Positions 41,884-53,342 of a stretch of 64,000 nucleotides of DNA are shown piece after piece. A model generated the notes under the pieces. That model did not search any database. It was not told the origin of the DNA and saw only the letters and a list, made by a program, of their open reading frames with translations. Where the stretch lies: positions 124,001-188,000 of the forward strand of contig JAFQHP010000009.1 of the NCBI GenBank assembly GCA_017397895.1. Reading direction: 5' to 3'. The DNA is from Clostridia bacterium. Its GTDB lineage: Bacteria > Bacillota > Clostridia > Christensenellales > Aristaeellaceae. Position 1 is the first letter of the stretch, and the number at the start of each line of letters is the position of its first letter. The position numbers were made by a program, and so were the translations under genes.

Positions 41884-44139
41884 ATGAATTTATCCGTGCT
41901 GAACCCCATGCAGAAAAAAGCGGCCGAAACGCTGGAAGGCCCGGTGCTCATCCTGGCCGGCGCCGGCAGCGGCAAAACCCGCACCATCACCTACCGCATT
42001 GCAAACTTGATTGAACAGGGCGTGGCCCCCTGGCACATCCTGGCGCTGACCTTTACCAATAAAGCCGCCCGGGAAATGAAGGACAGGGTGCAAAGGCTGG
42101 TGGGCAGCGATGTGGACGAAATGTGGCTGGGCACCTTCCACTCTGTTTGCGTGCGCATTTTGCGAAGGGATATTGAAAAAATCGGCTATCAGCGCTCCTT
42201 CACCATCTATGACGAGGACGACCAGCAGCGGGTGATCAAAGACGCCCTGAAGGCCCTCCATTACGATGAAAAGCAATTGCCACCCCGGGAAATCCGTGCC
42301 AAAATCGGCGATGCGAAAAACAAAATGCTCTCCCCCGACGAATGGTTCCAGGAATCCCCCCGGGATTATCGCTCCCAGCAGATTCACGACGTGATGCGCT
42401 ATTATGAAGAGCGGCTGAAGAACGCCAACGCCCTGGACTTTGACGATCTTTTGCTGTGCACCTTGCAGCTGTTTGTGGAGCATCCGCCGGTATTGGATTA
42501 TTACCGCCAGAAATTCACCTACGTCCATGTGGACGAATACCAGGACACCAACCAAGCCCAGTACACCTTCGTCCGACTGCTCACCCAAAACAGCCGCAAC
42601 CTGTGCGTGGTAGGCGACGACGACCAGTCCATCTACGGCTGGCGCGGGGCCGATATCCGCAACATTCTGGACTTTGAGCAGGATTTTCCCGACGCCACCG
42701 TCATCAAGCTGGAGCAGAATTACCGCTCCACCGCCAATATCCTGGATGCTGCCAACCAGGTGATTGCCCACAATACCGGCCGCAAGGAAAAAGCCCTGTG
42801 GACGGATGAGGATGAAGGGGAAAAGATCCGCCTGTACAGCGCCGGGGACGAACGGGAAGAAGCCGCCTGGATCTGCACCATCATCCGCAAGCTGCAGAAG
42901 GCGGAAAAATCCCTGGCCGAGATAGCGGTGCTCTACCGCACCCATGCCCAGAGCCGTGTGCTGGAAGAAATGTTCATGCGCGCCGGCATCCCCTACCGGG
43001 TGTTTGGCGGCACCAAGTTCTACGACCGCAAGGAAGTGAAGGACGCCCTGGCGTATCTTCGCCTGGTAACAAACCCCGCAGACGACGTTTCCCTCACCCG
43101 CATCATCAATACCCCCAAGCGCTCCATCGGCGATACCACCGTGACCGCCCTGCAGGAATACGCAAGGGAGGAAGAATTGCCCCTCTTTTCCGTCCTGTCC
43201 GACCTGCCGGATACCATCTCCAGCCGGGCCAAAAAGAGCATCAGCGCCTTTTCCATGCTGCTGATGAAGCTGACCATGCTGAAGGACACCCTGCCCCTTT
43301 CGGAATTTGTGGATACCATGCTTTCCGAAACCGGGCTGAAAGCGCAGTTTGAAATTGAAGACAGCGAAGAAGCCCAAACACGCCTGGAGAACCTGATGGA
43401 ATTTGCCGGCGCTGCCAAGGAATTTGAGCAGCAAAGCCAGGACAAAACCCTGGAAGCCTTCCTGGAAAATGTGTCCCTGGTGACCGACCTGGACCGGCAG
43501 GAGGACGCACCCCAGTATGTGACGCTGATGACGCTCCACTCCGCCAAAGGCCTGGAATATGATGATGTATTCATGGCGGGCATGGAAGAGGGCATTTTCC
43601 CCTCCATGCGCTCCATTACCGAAGAAAACAAAATGGAGGAAGAACGCCGCCTTTGCTATGTGGGCATCACCAGGGCCAAGAAGCGGCTGTATCTTTCCTT
43701 TGCCAGGCGGCGGATGCTCTATAACCAGATCACCCACAACGCCCCTTCCCTGTTCCTCAAAGAAATCCCCGGCCGGCTCATTCAGGAAGAATGGCCCGGC
43801 GGGGCAAGGCCTGCCCCGGCACAGCGGCCCATGGCCCAACCTGTATCGCAGCCTGCCCGCAATTTGTCCTTCGGCACACCCGGCATGGCTGCCGGCTGCC
43901 CCGCCGCCCTGAATATCCCCGGCGTACAAAAGGGCTTTGCCCCGTCCCCCGCCCGTTCTTTGCAAACCAATGCGCTTTTCAAGCCCGGGGACAAGGTGCT
44001 GCACCGCAAGTTCGGCGAGGGCACCGTGCAGCAGGTGACAGGCAGCGGCGCCGACGCCCGGATCATGATCGCCTTTACCGCCTACGGCACCCGGGAATTT
44101 TCCCTTTCCATTGCCCCCATTGTGAAAATCGACACCTGA
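41884..44139 (+). CDS. pcrA: UvrD/PcrA family DNA helicase
   Basis: The 751-residue superfamily 1 helicase acts in repair and replication conflicts. Seen are the Q motif LNPMQKKA, Walker A ILAGAGSGKTRT (23-34), motif Ia FTNKAAREM, motif II VDEYQDTN, motif III GDDDQSIYGWRGA, motif IV QNYRST, motif V LMTLHSAKGLEYD and motif VI VGITRAKK. The C-terminal tail after about 640 is Pro/Ala-rich and ends in a small Tudor-like domain (GDKVLHRKFGEGTV), which in PcrA binds RNA polymerase. It lies 15 nt before ligA, the usual pair. Confidence 0.96.
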   Translation: MNLSVLNPMQKKAAETLEGPVLILAGAGSGKTRTITYRIANLIEQGVAPWHILALTFTNKAAREMKDRVQRLVGSDVDEMWLGTFHSVCVRILRRDIEKIGYQRSFTIYDEDDQQRVIKDALKALHYDEKQLPPREIRAKIGDAKNKMLSPDEWFQESPRDYRSQQIHDVMRYYEERLKNANALDFDDLLLCTLQLFVEHPPVLDYYRQKFTYVHVDEYQDTNQAQYTFVRLLTQNSRNLCVVGDDDQSIYGWRGADIRNILDFEQDFPDATVIKLEQNYRSTANILDAANQVIAHNTGRKEKALWTDEDEGEKIRLYSAGDEREEAAWICTIIRKLQKAEKSLAEIAVLYRTHAQSRVLEEMFMRAGIPYRVFGGTKFYDRKEVKDALAYLRLVTNPADDVSLTRIINTPKRSIGDTTVTALQEYAREEELPLFSVLSDLPDTISSRAKKSISAFSMLLMKLTMLKDTLPLSEFVDTMLSETGLKAQFEIEDSEEAQTRLENLMEFAGAAKEFEQQSQDKTLEAFLENVSLVTDLDRQEDAPQYVTLMTLHSAKGLEYDDVFMAGMEEGIFPSMRSITEENKMEEERRLCYVGITRAKKRLYLSFARRRMLYNQITHNAPSLFLKEIPGRLIQEEWPGGARPAPAQRPMAQPVSQPARNLSFGTPGMAAGCPAALNIPGVQKGFAPSPARSLQTNALFKPGDKVLHRKFGEGTVQQVTGSGADARIMIAFTAYGTREFSLSIAPIVKIDT

Positions 44140-44151
44140 AAGGGGTACTGA

Positions 44152-46131
<1,980 letters not shown>

Positions 46132-46154
46132 CCCGGTAATGTGTTGAAAGCGCC

Positions 46155-46182
46155 TTGACAGCGCCCGAATTGCCTGTATAAT
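46155..46182 (+). promoter_or_regulatory. strong sigma-A type promoter
   Basis: Perfect TTGACA and perfect TATAAT separated by 16 nt, starting 23 nt after the ligA stop. The predicted start of transcription is at about 46189. Confidence 0.85.
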
Positions 46183-46211
46183 CAAACTATATGACCTGTG
46201 AAAGGGGCGTG

Positions 46212-47261
46212 ATGAGCCTGATCCGTACCTATGCCTGTCACCGGGAACCCTGGTGCGACAAAACCATGAGCGTATTGCAGGAAAAACAATTGGAGGCGTG
46301 CCAGGAGAGGCTGATGCGCTGCCCCAATGTGAATATTTTTGATGTAAAAACCGAAGACGAAGCCCGGCAGCTGTTTGCCTTTTCCTTTTATCACAACGAA
46401 ATGCACGGCCGCTTCCCCGGCACCGAAAAGCTGAAGAAAAAGGTGCTTTCCTTCCTGCCCTATGAAGCCTGTATGCTCTCCCGGGATGAAGACGCATTGC
46501 TTAAAAGAATGCTGGTGCAGGATATGCAGGTCACCCTGTCTGAGTGGCAGGAAATTTCCGCTGCCGAGGCGCTAGTGCAGCGGCTGTGGTGCACGCTGAA
46601 AATCCACGATGACGATACCGCCACCTTGCACCTGCACCCATCCCTTTCCGAAAGCATCATGGACGTATTGCTTTCCGATAAATACGCCAAGGCCCAGCAG
46701 GCGCTGTTTTCCTTCAGCGCCACGCTGCACAGCCTTTTGTACCTGTCCGGCTTTCTGCATGCCACGGTGCCCGCCGCCCATTTTTGCAATTCCATTCTGG
46801 ATCTGGTGCCCATGGAGCACACCGAAACGTTTATCGACCGGTACCTGAGAGCCACCTTTGACTATACCCAGACCCATACCGGGGAAATGCTGCTTTTGCA
46901 TCCCGGCCTGGCAGACCCTTCCAACCTGCTCCACGGCCTTTCCTCCCTTTCCCCCTTCGGCGTGCACCTGACGGAGGAAATGATGCTGGGGGGCATGAAC
47001 GGCATCCTGCCCGAAGAAGTGGCCAGCACCGAAACCATGCGGGGCATGCTGGTGGGAGCGGTACGCCCGGAAGCGGGGGAAGAAGAAGCGCTGGAAGACT
47101 TGCGGATGATGGCCAAGCAAGGGGCCAGCTATGAAGAAATGAAGGAAGTATTGGAAAGCATGCTGTGCGTTATTCCCACCCGCTCCATGCTCTCCGCCCT
47201 GCACCAGCTGCATGTACAGACAGTGCGATGGATGGGCGTCAGATCGGCGGTGCTGCACTGA
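46212..47261 (+). CDS. protein of unknown function, first gene of an RluA operon
   Basis: I do not recognise this 349-residue protein. It is mostly helical and soluble, without a signal peptide; there is a His/Cys/Met-rich composition in places (TYACHREPWCDK at the N-terminus, SFYHNEMHG near 59). The start at 46212 is chosen because AAAGGGG lies just upstream; the earlier ATG at 46191 would sit almost at the transcription start. Its TGA overlaps the ATG of the pseudouridine synthase by one base, so they are translationally coupled. The strong promoter suggests good expression. Confidence 0.75.
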   Translation: MSLIRTYACHREPWCDKTMSVLQEKQLEACQERLMRCPNVNIFDVKTEDEARQLFAFSFYHNEMHGRFPGTEKLKKKVLSFLPYEACMLSRDEDALLKRMLVQDMQVTLSEWQEISAAEALVQRLWCTLKIHDDDTATLHLHPSLSESIMDVLLSDKYAKAQQALFSFSATLHSLLYLSGFLHATVPAAHFCNSILDLVPMEHTETFIDRYLRATFDYTQTHTGEMLLLHPGLADPSNLLHGLSSLSPFGVHLTEEMMLGGMNGILPEEVASTETMRGMLVGAVRPEAGEEEALEDLRMMAKQGASYEEMKEVLESMLCVIPTRSMLSALHQLHVQTVRWMGVRSAVLH

Positions 47262-48112
47262 TGCGTGTTTATGAAGCATTGGTTCCGGAAAACGTCCCTG
47301 CGCAGAAGCTGGAAGGCTACCTTTCCCACGCCTTTCCCCTGCTGCCCGCCCATGTGATCCGAAACGCACTGAGCAAGCGGGACGTGAAGCAATCCGGCGT
47401 CCGCTGCGGCAGGGACAGCATCCTCCTTCCCGGCGCAAAAATCCAGCTGTACACCGCTTTTGAAGCAGCCCTCCCCATTGTGTATGAGGATGAGCGTATC
47501 CTGCTTGTGAATAAGCCCGCCGGTATCAGCTGCGATTCGGACGGCCGGGGCGGCATGACAGTATTGTCCCTTCTACAGGCCTATGCCGGAAAGGCTTTCC
47601 GCCCCCGGCTGTGCCACCGGCTGGATAACCAGACCAGCGGCCTTCTGCTCCTTGCCAAGGATGACGAAAGCGAAGAAATGCTGCTTGCAGGCTTTCGGGA
47701 GCACACCTTCACCAAGGTGTACGAATGCCTGGTGCGGGGGCAGATGCGCCCGGAAAAGGCCACAGTGAAGGCCTATCTGGTGAAGGATGCCGCAAGGGCA
47801 TCGGTACGGGTCATCACCCACGAAACCCCAGGTGCCCAGAACATTGAAACCATGTATGAAACCATCGGCTTTGACGGCACCCTGTCCCGGCTTCGGGTTA
47901 CCCTGCTTACCGGCCGTACCCACCAGATCCGCGCCCACATGGCCTTCCTTTCCCACCCCGTGCTGGGGGACGATAAATACGGCGACCGGGCCCTCAACAA
48001 GCGCATGAAAACCACCGCACTGCACCTGTGCGCTGCTTCCCTCACCCTTCGCCTGTCCGGATCCCTTTCCTATCTGGATGGCCGCACCTTTACCATCACA
48101 CCACCCTTCTGA
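47261..48112 (+). CDS. RluA family pseudouridine synthase
   Basis: The 283-residue protein has an S4-like N-terminal domain (LEGYLSHAFPLLPAHVIRNALSKRDV) and the RluA catalytic domain with HRLDNQTSGLLLLAK, in which the Asp near residue 129 is the catalytic one, and TGRTHQIRAHM. It isomerises uridine in rRNA or tRNA; the exact target cannot be told. It is coupled to the unknown gene upstream and followed after 15 nt by a HAD gene. Confidence 0.92.
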   Translation: MRVYEALVPENVPAQKLEGYLSHAFPLLPAHVIRNALSKRDVKQSGVRCGRDSILLPGAKIQLYTAFEAALPIVYEDERILLVNKPAGISCDSDGRGGMTVLSLLQAYAGKAFRPRLCHRLDNQTSGLLLLAKDDESEEMLLAGFREHTFTKVYECLVRGQMRPEKATVKAYLVKDAARASVRVITHETPGAQNIETMYETIGFDGTLSRLRVTLLTGRTHQIRAHMAFLSHPVLGDDKYGDRALNKRMKTTALHLCAASLTLRLSGSLSYLDGRTFTITPPF

Positions 48113-48127
48113 TCAAAGGAGCCACCC

Positions 48128-48952
48128 ATGAAAAACCACCTGCCCATCCGCCTCATCGCCAGCGATGTGGACGGCACGCTGCTCAGCAGCCAGGGGATCA
48201 TCACCAAAGAAAACATTGACGCCATCCACGCCGCCCAGGAAAAGGGCATTGTGTTTGCCATCGCTTCCGGCCGTTTTCCGGAAAACGTGTATGTGCGTAT
48301 GCACCAGTACGGCATCCACTGCCCCATCATCGGCGTGAACGGCTGCCACATTACCGACGAAAACCTGCGCACCATCCACACTTCCTCCATCGCCCCTCAG
48401 GCAGCCCGGGAAGTGATGGATGTGTTGTTTGACGCCAAGGCAGATTTTTTCATGTTCAACAAGCACAGCCTGTGCACCTCCCATGCGGGCCTGCCCCACC
48501 ACAGCGAATTATCCAGCCCCGACGAAATCAAGGCCCTGGGCTTTCGGTATTTCCACGGGAAAGAAGAAATGCTTTCCAGCGTGAATATGCCGGTGCAGAA
48601 ATACTACATCTGCGAAGGCACCCAGGGGGACCCGCTGTGGAAAAGGCTGGAACAAATTTCCGGCATCGCCCTCACCCAGTCCGGCGATCACAACATCGAA
48701 GTAATCCCCGCCGGGGTGGATAAGGCCACCGGCGTGGCCGCCCTGGCAGAACACTATCACATTCCCCTGTCCCAGGTGATGACCCTGGGGGACCACGAAA
48801 ACGATATTCCCATGCTTGCCGCCGCCGGCTGGGGCGTGGCCATGGGCAACGGCACCGCCCACGCAAAGGCCGCCGCCCGCTATACCGCCAAAACCAACGA
48901 CGAAAACGGCCTGGCCCACGCCATCCGATGCTTGGCGCTGGGGGAAGAATAA
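48128..48952 (+). CDS. Cof-type HAD hydrolase
   Basis: The 274-residue protein is a HAD IIB phosphatase: motif [11 protein letters not shown] (nucleophile Asp near 14), motif II FAIASGR, motif III Lys of [11 protein letters not shown], and motif [12 protein letters not shown]. Members act on sugar phosphates or flavin and pyridoxal phosphates; the substrate is unknown here. AAAGGAG precedes the ATG. Last gene of the run before a terminator. Confidence 0.92.
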   Translation: MKNHLPIRLIASDVDGTLLSSQGIITKENIDAIHAAQEKGIVFAIASGRFPENVYVRMHQYGIHCPIIGVNGCHITDENLRTIHTSSIAPQAAREVMDVLFDAKADFFMFNKHSLCTSHAGLPHHSELSSPDEIKALGFRYFHGKEEMLSSVNMPVQKYYICEGTQGDPLWKRLEQISGIALTQSGDHNIEVIPAGVDKATGVAALAEHYHIPLSQVMTLGDHENDIPMLAAAGWGVAMGNGTAHAKAAARYTAKTNDENGLAHAIRCLALGEE

Positions 48953-48954
48953 AC

Positions 48955-48984
48955 AAAAAAGCTGTCAACATGACAGCTTTTTTT
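48955..48984. terminator. bidirectional terminator
   Basis: AGCTGTCA and TGACAGCT form an 8-bp stem with a 3-nt loop, flanked by A-run and T-run, between the convergent HAD and EAL genes. Confidence 0.9.
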
Positions 48985-49004
48985 GTTGTTCTGTTTTCCA
49001 ATCT

Positions 49005-51722
49005 TTACGCTCTGTCCTGCCCATAAAGGGGATTGGCGTAGAGGATTTCCTGGTAGATTTCGTCCGGAATGGCCGGGATGGGCTCGGGCCGGGGCTTGGC
49101 CAGATAGAAGCCCTGCAAAAGGTCCACCCCCAGGTCGATGACGGTGTGGAGCTCGTTGGAGGTTTCCACGCCCTCTGCCAGCACCAGAATGTTGTTCAGC
49201 TTTGCAAACTCCACCGTGCTGCGCACAAACAGCTGCTTGTTCTGGTTGCGGTGGATGTTTTCGATGAGGAACCGGTCAATCTTGATGATGCGGGGGGCAT
49301 AGCGGAGAAGGTTTGCCATATTGGAATGGCCGGTGCCGTAATCGTCGATGGCGATGCGGGTGCTCTTCTTATCATCGCCGGAGAAGCGGCGGATAGCGTT
49401 CAGCTCGTCATCGGATACGGTGTTCTGTTCCGTCAGTTCGAACACAAACCGGTCCATATAGCTGCCGTGCAGCTGGGTAAGCTGCACCATATCCTGGGCA
49501 TTGAGGAAATAGCCGGGGATGGTGTTGATGAACACCTTCTTGCCGCCGAATTTTTCCTTCTGGGCCGCATAAAGCTGCATGATATTGAACATGGTAGCCT
49601 TTTCAATTTCATACAGGCGGTTGTATTCCCGGGCGGTATTGAGCACCTCCAGCGGGTTCATGCCAATGCTCTTGTCGGTGCGCATCAGGGCCTCGTAGCC
49701 GTAAATCTGGCCGTTTTTGGCATTGACAATGGGCTGGAAGTGATAGGAGAACAAATTCTTTTCGATCAGCAGCTCAAAGGCCTTATAGTACTCGCCGGGA
49801 GACGCCACTTCCTTGACGGCGGCGCCCATGCCGGATTTCAGCCGGTTCATGTACATTTCGCCCTTGGCAAACTTGATAAAGCTTTCCAGCGACGCCTCCC
49901 AGCCGGGATCCACCGTGGTGCAGCCGCAGTTCACTTCCACATAGTATTCCCGCTTTGTGCCTTTGTTGTAATCCTCCACCAGGTTGAAAAACACCCCGGT
50001 GGCCCGGTTGATAGTATTGCTGATGGCATCGGAAAGGTTTTCTTGTTCATCAAAATAATTGATGACGATGAATTCATCTTCCGCAATATGGCCGATAAAA
50101 CACTTTTCCGTATTAGCCAGCTTCAGCGCTTCCGCCACAAAGGACACTGCTTCCTCTGCCGCCTGGATGCCGTAGTTCTCCTGGATATAGGTATATTTGG
50201 GCAAGCCGTACACAGATACACACAGGGTTTTTTTCCGGTTTTCCGGGGTGGCAAACTGCTGGAACCAGTGAATGGAGCCCTTGAGATTGGGCAGTTCTGT
50301 CACGGAATTGGTTAGCGCCGCCTTTTCCACGCTGGTGCGCAGCTTGGCCTGGCGGAAATAATTCATGGCCACACGGAAGGCCAGGTTCACGGTGTTGACG
50401 ATGCGCTTGAGCTTGTGCAGATTATTCACCACATCGTCGGTGCGGTAGGCATAATAGCCCACCACCAACTCGCCCACATAAACGGCATTCACAATATAAA
50501 CGGAATCATCCCCCGCCCAGTCTTCCAGGCAGGGCACCATTTCCTTGAGCTGCAGGGTGGTTTCCTTTGTACGCTCCTGTCTGGTATAGCGGGAAGAGAG
50601 CACAATCATCTGTTCCGTAAAGGGCGTTTCCCGGTTGGCCCGGCCCTCCATCACCATGGGGATAATATCGCTGTTGAGGCAGACGTAGGAATCCTCCAGG
50701 ATGCTGTTGGTCAGGGCGGAATAGAGGCCGTTCATGTCCTTGATATCGAACATGCGGTTCATCCAGGCGTACATGAAATCCTCATGGGTCTGCACGGCGT
50801 CCACAATGCCGTGCAGCTCGGCAGAAGCCTTCCTGAAATCCTCATGATCCAGGCCCCGGCAGCCGCAGGAGGCGGTATATACCGGCCGGAACGCATTCAT
50901 CACCTCAAAGGGCGCCGCACCCTGCAGGGCAGCCTGCACCGTTTCCACGCACTGGCCGGCCAACAGCTGCATATCCTGGGCGCAGGTGGTAATCTGGGGG
51001 ATGGAATACCGGGCGGCCTCCGTGCCGTCAAAGCCGGTAACCATCACATCCTCCGGTACCCTCAGGCCGTATTCCTGCAGCTTTTCGCACACGGCGATGG
51101 CCATATAATCATTGCCGCAGAAGATGGCCCCGGGCATGGGCTTTCCGCTGTCCACCAGGCGCTGCACTGCCCATTTGGCCGGGTCGCTCCAGTATTCGCC
51201 GTAGCCCACCTGCTCCTGGCTGAAGGGCAGGCCGCACATTTCCAGGGCTTTTTGATAGCAGGCAATCCGCCGTTCAGAGGTAGGATCCCCCTGGGGAAAG
51301 CCGGCCAGATAATAGGTATTGGTTCTATGATGCTCCCGGATCACATGGACCATCATATCGGTATACACCTGATCATAATCGCTGAGTATGGAAAAGCAGT
51401 TTTCGTATTTTGCATCCAGCACAATCACGGGGATATTGCGGGCATGGGCTTTATCAATGATGGCGGTGAGCACGTCTTTGTTCATGAAGCATTCGTCAAA
51501 CAATACCAGCACGTCCACCACGTCCAGGTTCACCATGTCATAAATGCTCTGGGCCCCCTGGTCCGAAGCGTCACGCTTGAAAAAATCCACAAAGCTGTTA
51601 AACACCATCAGCTTGAAGCCCGCTTTTTGGGTGCAGCACTTTAAGGTGCCCAGAAAACTGAGGCGGCTGCTCCAATGCATTTTGGTCATGCAAACACCGA
51701 TGACCTGCTTTCCTCCGATCAT
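49005..51722 (-). CDS. periplasmic-binding-like sensor / degenerate GGDEF / EAL protein
   Basis: The 905-residue protein starts directly with a type 1 periplasmic-binding fold as in LacI regulators (about 6-290; FCGNDYMAIAVCEKLQ, VTGFDGTEAARY), but without HTH or signal peptide, so it senses a ligand in the cytoplasm. A linker region follows, then a GGDEF domain (about 465-635) with AEDEF at 547-551, probably inactive, and an EAL domain (about 650-890). The EAL residues look intact: YEALMR with EAL 677-679, FINTIP, FELTEQ, IAIDDYGTG (791-799), IKIDRF and LAEGVET. It is a likely c-di-GMP phosphodiesterase. The ribosome site is weak. Confidence 0.9.
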   Translation of the reverse strand: MIGGKQVIGVCMTKMHWSSRLSFLGTLKCCTQKAGFKLMVFNSFVDFFKRDASDQGAQSIYDMVNLDVVDVLVLFDECFMNKDVLTAIIDKAHARNIPVIVLDAKYENCFSILSDYDQVYTDMMVHVIREHHRTNTYYLAGFPQGDPTSERRIACYQKALEMCGLPFSQEQVGYGEYWSDPAKWAVQRLVDSGKPMPGAIFCGNDYMAIAVCEKLQEYGLRVPEDVMVTGFDGTEAARYSIPQITTCAQDMQLLAGQCVETVQAALQGAAPFEVMNAFRPVYTASCGCRGLDHEDFRKASAELHGIVDAVQTHEDFMYAWMNRMFDIKDMNGLYSALTNSILEDSYVCLNSDIIPMVMEGRANRETPFTEQMIVLSSRYTRQERTKETTLQLKEMVPCLEDWAGDDSVYIVNAVYVGELVVGYYAYRTDDVVNNLHKLKRIVNTVNLAFRVAMNYFRQAKLRTSVEKAALTNSVTELPNLKGSIHWFQQFATPENRKKTLCVSVYGLPKYTYIQENYGIQAAEEAVSFVAEALKLANTEKCFIGHIAEDEFIVINYFDEQENLSDAISNTINRATGVFFNLVEDYNKGTKREYYVEVNCGCTTVDPGWEASLESFIKFAKGEMYMNRLKSGMGAAVKEVASPGEYYKAFELLIEKNLFSYHFQPIVNAKNGQIYGYEALMRTDKSIGMNPLEVLNTAREYNRLYEIEKATMFNIMQLYAAQKEKFGGKKVFINTIPGYFLNAQDMVQLTQLHGSYMDRFVFELTEQNTVSDDELNAIRRFSGDDKKSTRIAIDDYGTGHSNMANLLRYAPRIIKIDRFLIENIHRNQNKQLFVRSTVEFAKLNNILVLAEGVETSNELHTVIDLGVDLLQGFYLAKPRPEPIPAIPDEIYQEILYANPLYGQDRA

Positions 51723-51786
51723 GCTTCACACCATCCACATGCTGCAAATTAAACTTTAATTTAATTAAATCTTACCCATTATTGAC

Positions 51787-51815
51787 ATTTTAACCTTTTT
51801 TATCTCATTTGTCAA
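51787..51815 (-). promoter_or_regulatory. sigma-A type promoter of the EAL gene
   Basis: Perfect TTGACA and TAAAAT spaced by 17 nt on the minus strand. An AT-only palindromic stretch (TTTAATTAAA) lies between promoter and start codon near 51757-51770. Confidence 0.75.
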
Positions 51816-51828
51816 TGAATATACAGAC

Positions 51829-51860
51829 AAAAAAACACAAGGCAGGTTCTCTGCCTTGTG
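51829..51860 (-). terminator. intrinsic terminator of the foldase gene
   Basis: CACAAGGCAG and CTGCCTTGTG form a 10-bp stem; on the minus strand seven Us follow. It lies just upstream of the EAL promoter. Confidence 0.9.
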
Positions 51861-51869
51861 CTTGATCTT

Positions 51870-53147
51870 TTATTCAGCAGCCGCTTCGGTTTCCGTGGTT
51901 TCGGTGGTTTCGGCAGCTTCTTCCGTTTCTTCGGTTTCCACCACCGTGTTCAGGGTGGCAATGGCATCCTCGTTGCGCTGAATATCGCTTTCGCTCACCC
52001 AGGCAGATACCGCTTCGGAATAATAGGCACCCTGCTTGGAAGAGGTGAGGTATTCTTCAATTTCGGCATGAATGCTGTCGGTCATTTCCACGGGGCCGCC
52101 GGGAATTTCCTTCACATACTGCAGAATGTGAATACCGAACTGAGAAACCACGGGATCGCTCACGTCGCCCACCTGCTGCACCTTGTCGCTGAAGGCAGCG
52201 CCTACAAAATCGGCGTCATAGCTCATGGAATCGGGGTGCACGGCATAGCCGTTTTTCAGGTATTCTTCGTTCTTCATGCCTTCATCGGTGCCGTATTCGG
52301 CAATGAGGGTTTCAAAGCTTTCGCCCTTTTCCAGACGGGCATAGATGTCATCGATTTCCGCCTGACGGCTGGCCAGGATGGCCTGCTCCGCCGCTTCCAC
52401 ATCCGCAGTATTTTCAGCGCCTTCTTCCGCTTCTTCGGAAAGGGCACGGGCGTCCTGCCAGGCGGTGAGCAGTTCTTCGTCCACAGAAAGCAGGATATGG
52501 GTTACACCGCGGAAGCCTTCGGGCTGATACCAGGATTCATAGCCGTAGTACATCTGGTACAGTTCGTACATGTACACATTGCCTTCGAACATTTCCTTGT
52601 CCTGCTGGGCATATTCCTGGAAAGAAGCCTGAATTTCGTCTTCCGTCACGGCAACGTCTTTGCCGTCCAGGATGTAGTTCTGCAGCCGGTTATAGCTTTC
52701 CGTCAGCAGCAGGTTCTCCAGGATGGCGGCTTCATTGTAGCCGTAGGCTTCATAATAGGCAATGGCGTCTTCCCGGGCCTGGGCGCGGGCTTCGTCGGTA
52801 TCTTCCGTCAGGTAGTATTCCACATAGGAAGCAATGTCCGTTTCGAACTGCGCCTGGGCGTCCAGCTTGAAGGCAGCCTTTTCATCATCGGTGTACTGGT
52901 CCAGGCCCAGCTCCCTGATCTTCTGCTTGAGAATGGCTTCTTCCGTCAGGTAACTGATGGCGGTTTCGTAATCCACCGCATCCACATAGCCGTTATTGTA
53001 CAAAAGCTCCGCATATTCGGCCACTTTGGCAACCGTGATTTCTTCACCGTTTACGGTGATTGCCACGTCGGATATGGTATCTTCCGCCACGGCAATGCAG
53101 GTCAGTGCCATCATCATGGCCACCAGAAGGGAAATCAGCTTTTTCAT
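51870..53147 (-). CDS. exported parvulin-type peptidylprolyl isomerase (SurA/PrsA-like foldase)
   Basis: The 425-residue protein starts with a Sec signal peptide (MKKLISLLVAMMMALTC) cleaved probably after AVA; the lipobox is not convincing, so it may be secreted or anchored otherwise. Residues 30-210 form a SurA-like helical chaperone region, and about 215-375 a parvulin domain (GVTHILLS, then FGIHILQYV) interrupted by an acidic insert near 240-265. The tail is a Glu/Thr-rich stretch. It would help folding of exported proteins. Start 53147 is set by the signal peptide; an in-frame upstream extension is not supported. Confidence 0.88.
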   Translation of the reverse strand: MKKLISLLVAMMMALTCIAVAEDTISDVAITVNGEEITVAKVAEYAELLYNNGYVDAVDYETAISYLTEEAILKQKIRELGLDQYTDDEKAAFKLDAQAQFETDIASYVEYYLTEDTDEARAQAREDAIAYYEAYGYNEAAILENLLLTESYNRLQNYILDGKDVAVTEDEIQASFQEYAQQDKEMFEGNVYMYELYQMYYGYESWYQPEGFRGVTHILLSVDEELLTAWQDARALSEEAEEGAENTADVEAAEQAILASRQAEIDDIYARLEKGESFETLIAEYGTDEGMKNEEYLKNGYAVHPDSMSYDADFVGAAFSDKVQQVGDVSDPVVSQFGIHILQYVKEIPGGPVEMTDSIHAEIEEYLTSSKQGAYYSEAVSAWVSESDIQRNEDAIATLNTVVETEETEEAAETTETTETEAAAE

Positions 53148-53196
53148 GGTATTCGTCTCTCTTTCTTTTTTTGCGTATAGCAAAATTTCGTTGTTC

Positions 53197-53225
53197 ATTA
53201 TCCCACACTTTTTTGTTTCCCGCAA
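53197..53225 (-). promoter_or_regulatory. promoter of the foldase gene
   Basis: TTGCGG and GATAAT spaced by 17 nt on the minus strand, 50 nt before the start. Confidence 0.55.
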
Positions 53226-53342
53226 GGTTTTGGCCGGGGAATTTGCGTGATTGTTACATCTTGTTCACGATTTGTACATGAAATGCCGCCGCCTTTTTCC
53301 TTGCTTTTCCAGCAAAAGCCGTTTATAATGGAAAAGAAGAAA

